Assembly (NCBI GenBank): GCA_946629475.1
Contig: CAMOXX010000164.1
Coordinates: forward strand, 1 to 6,361
Reading direction: 5' to 3'
DNA length: 6,361 bases
Source of the DNA: an uncultured Blautia sp.
GTDB lineage: Bacteria > Bacillota > Clostridia > Lachnospirales > Lachnospiraceae
The position numbers and the translations under genes are program-made. The notes beneath the pieces were generated by a model. The model did not search any database, was not told the DNA's origin, and saw only the letters and a list, made by a program, of their open reading frames with translations. Shown here one piece after another: positions 5,320-6,361 of the stretch. Position 1 is the stretch's first letter, and each line of letters begins with the position of its first letter.

Positions 5320-6361
5320 ATGCTGCATTTTTTATGGCTAATTTTGAAGATTATTCTTGCAATCATCGGAGTCGTTCTTGCCCTGGTTCTTGCCATCCTG
5401 CTGCTGATTCTTTTCTGCCCTGTAAGGTATGAGGCTGCGGCGCTGAAGGCGGAGGAGACGAATATCAGGGATACGTTCGTGACGGCAAAGGTGAGCTGGC
5501 TTTTCCGGGGAATTTCCGCCCGGTTTGTGCTGGAGGAACGAAAAAAACAGTTTTCGATCCGGTTGTTCGGGATTTCGCTGGACAGGCTGCTTAATAAAGG
5601 CGGGAAAAAGACCAAAAAGAAGAAGCCGGAAAAAGAGGCGGGAGCGTCATCCGCGTCAGTAAAAGAACAGGAGCCAGGCACGGCAGGCGGAGAGTCCGGG
5701 ACGCAGGAAATACCGGGAGAAACGATTCCGGAAGGACAGGAGCTGATACAGGACCAGCCAGCCGAAACATCTGCGGAAGCGCAGGAACAGCTGTCAGACC
5801 AGCCGGCCGAAACGTCTGCAGAACCGCATACAGACCAGGATACACCGGCGGATCTCCCGGAGGAGGATTCTTCCGGGAAAAACCAGGAGAGCGGCGAATC
5901 ACCGGATCACGAGACCGCTTCTTCCGAAGAGAAGGGCAGTTTCTTTGAAAGAATTGCCGGCCGGATCGGGGAAACCTTCGAAAAGCTCGGCCGTTTGAAA
6001 CAGAAGGCCGAATGGTGGACCGACTTCATCACGGACGAGCGGACGGGCTTCGCGCTCAGCTGTGTCCTGGGCGAAGTAAAAAAGATCTTTGCGCACGTTC
6101 TTCCGCGCAGGTTTTACGGGCGCATGTCCTTCGGCTTTGAGGATCCGTCCATCACGGGCAGAATCCTTGCCGCTGCGGGGGCGACGATCCCGTTCCACAA
6201 AAACAGCGTCGAGCTGCACCCGAGCTTTGAAGAAAAGAATATGCTGGATGCCGACGTGGGGCTGAAAGGCAGGATCTATGGGATCCGGTTCGCGGCATCG
6301 GCGGTCCGTATACTGTTAAACAGAGATGTATGGTTTGTGATAAAAACAATGAAACATAAGG
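5320..6361 (+). CDS. DUF2953 (YtfI-like) membrane-anchored protein, 3' end outside window
   Basis: The frame is open from ATG 5320 to the window end without a stop, so 347 complete codons are visible and the C-terminus is missing. A long N-terminal hydrophobic segment (about 4-33) is followed by CPVRYE, as in DUF2953 proteins, and a beta-rich stretch (45-90). Next comes a low-complexity linker (about 96-205), first lysine-rich (GGKKTKKKKPEKE) and then rich in Glu, Gln, Ser and Pro. The conserved C-terminal domain follows (about 207 onward), with RFYGRMSFGFEDPSITGR (264-281) matching the family's conserved G-x-x-D-P-x-x-T-G region. The family's biochemical role is not known to me. In sporulating Firmicutes it is commonly next to ytfJ/gerW. 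The upstream gap of 66 bases (5254-5319) shows no terminator, so readthrough from the preceding gene is likely. Assignment rests on the N-terminal layout and the DPxxTG region. Confidence 0.8.
   Translation, partial: MLHFLWLILKIILAIIGVVLALVLAILLLILFCPVRYEAAALKAEETNIRDTFVTAKVSWLFRGISARFVLEERKKQFSIRLFGISLDRLLNKGGKKTKKKKPEKEAGASSASVKEQEPGTAGGESGTQEIPGETIPEGQELIQDQPAETSAEAQEQLSDQPAETSAEPHTDQDTPADLPEEDSSGKNQESGESPDHETASSEEKGSFFERIAGRIGETFEKLGRLKQKAEWWTDFITDERTGFALSCVLGEVKKIFAHVLPRRFYGRMSFGFEDPSITGRILAAAGATIPFHKNSVELHPSFEEKNMLDADVGLKGRIYGIRFAASAVRILLNRDVWFVIKTMKHK
5752..5823 (+). repeat. Direct repeat in the DUF2953 linker
   Basis: DQPAETSAE is encoded twice, at 5752-5778 and 5797-5823, 45 bases apart. 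The two DNA copies differ only at a few third codon positions (cca/ccg, aca/acg, gcg/gca, and so on). A partial duplication within the acidic linker is the simplest reading. Confidence 0.75.

Overview
The window looks like chromosomal DNA from a spore-forming Clostridia, most likely a Lachnospiraceae-type Firmicute of moderately high GC. That assignment is an inference from protein character (a large U32 protein with DUF3656, an actinobacterial-style SEDS/PBP pair, a DUF2953 protein) and from strong Shine-Dalgarno sites; no marker gene is present. All six genes lie on the + strand. There are no RNA genes, CRISPR arrays, insertion sequences or phage genes that I can see.

Bases 1-4375 read as one transcription unit. 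It begins inside a U32-family protein (bases 1-1584; the reading frame is open from base 1, so its start lies upstream). Three bases later comes a SEDS-family membrane glycosyltransferase (FtsW/RodA/SpoVE type, 1588-2964). Its last ~89 bases overlap the start of a class B penicillin-binding protein (about 2876-4375). The last two are a natural pair: the SEDS protein polymerises glycan strands from lipid II and the PBP cross-links them.

After a 75-bp gap with a good sigma-A-type promoter (4383-4411), and a small dyad centred on its -10 box, a second unit starts. It holds a Nudix hydrolase (4451-4903), an overlapping small protein of unknown function (4879-5253, start uncertain), and, after a 66-bp gap, a DUF2953 membrane-anchored protein (5320 to beyond the window end). 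In Firmicutes DUF2953 genes (Bacillus ytfI) commonly sit next to the spore protein gene ytfJ/gerW, so that gene is the prediction for just past base 6361.

The window is mostly ordinary housekeeping and cell-envelope DNA; I see no convincing new defence or mobile system. The points most worth a second look are the exact 18-bp periodic repeat inside the U32 gene, the long SEDS/PBP coding overlap, the N-terminal membrane extension of the SEDS protein, the cysteine-rich segment of the U32 protein, and the dyad over the Nudix promoter.
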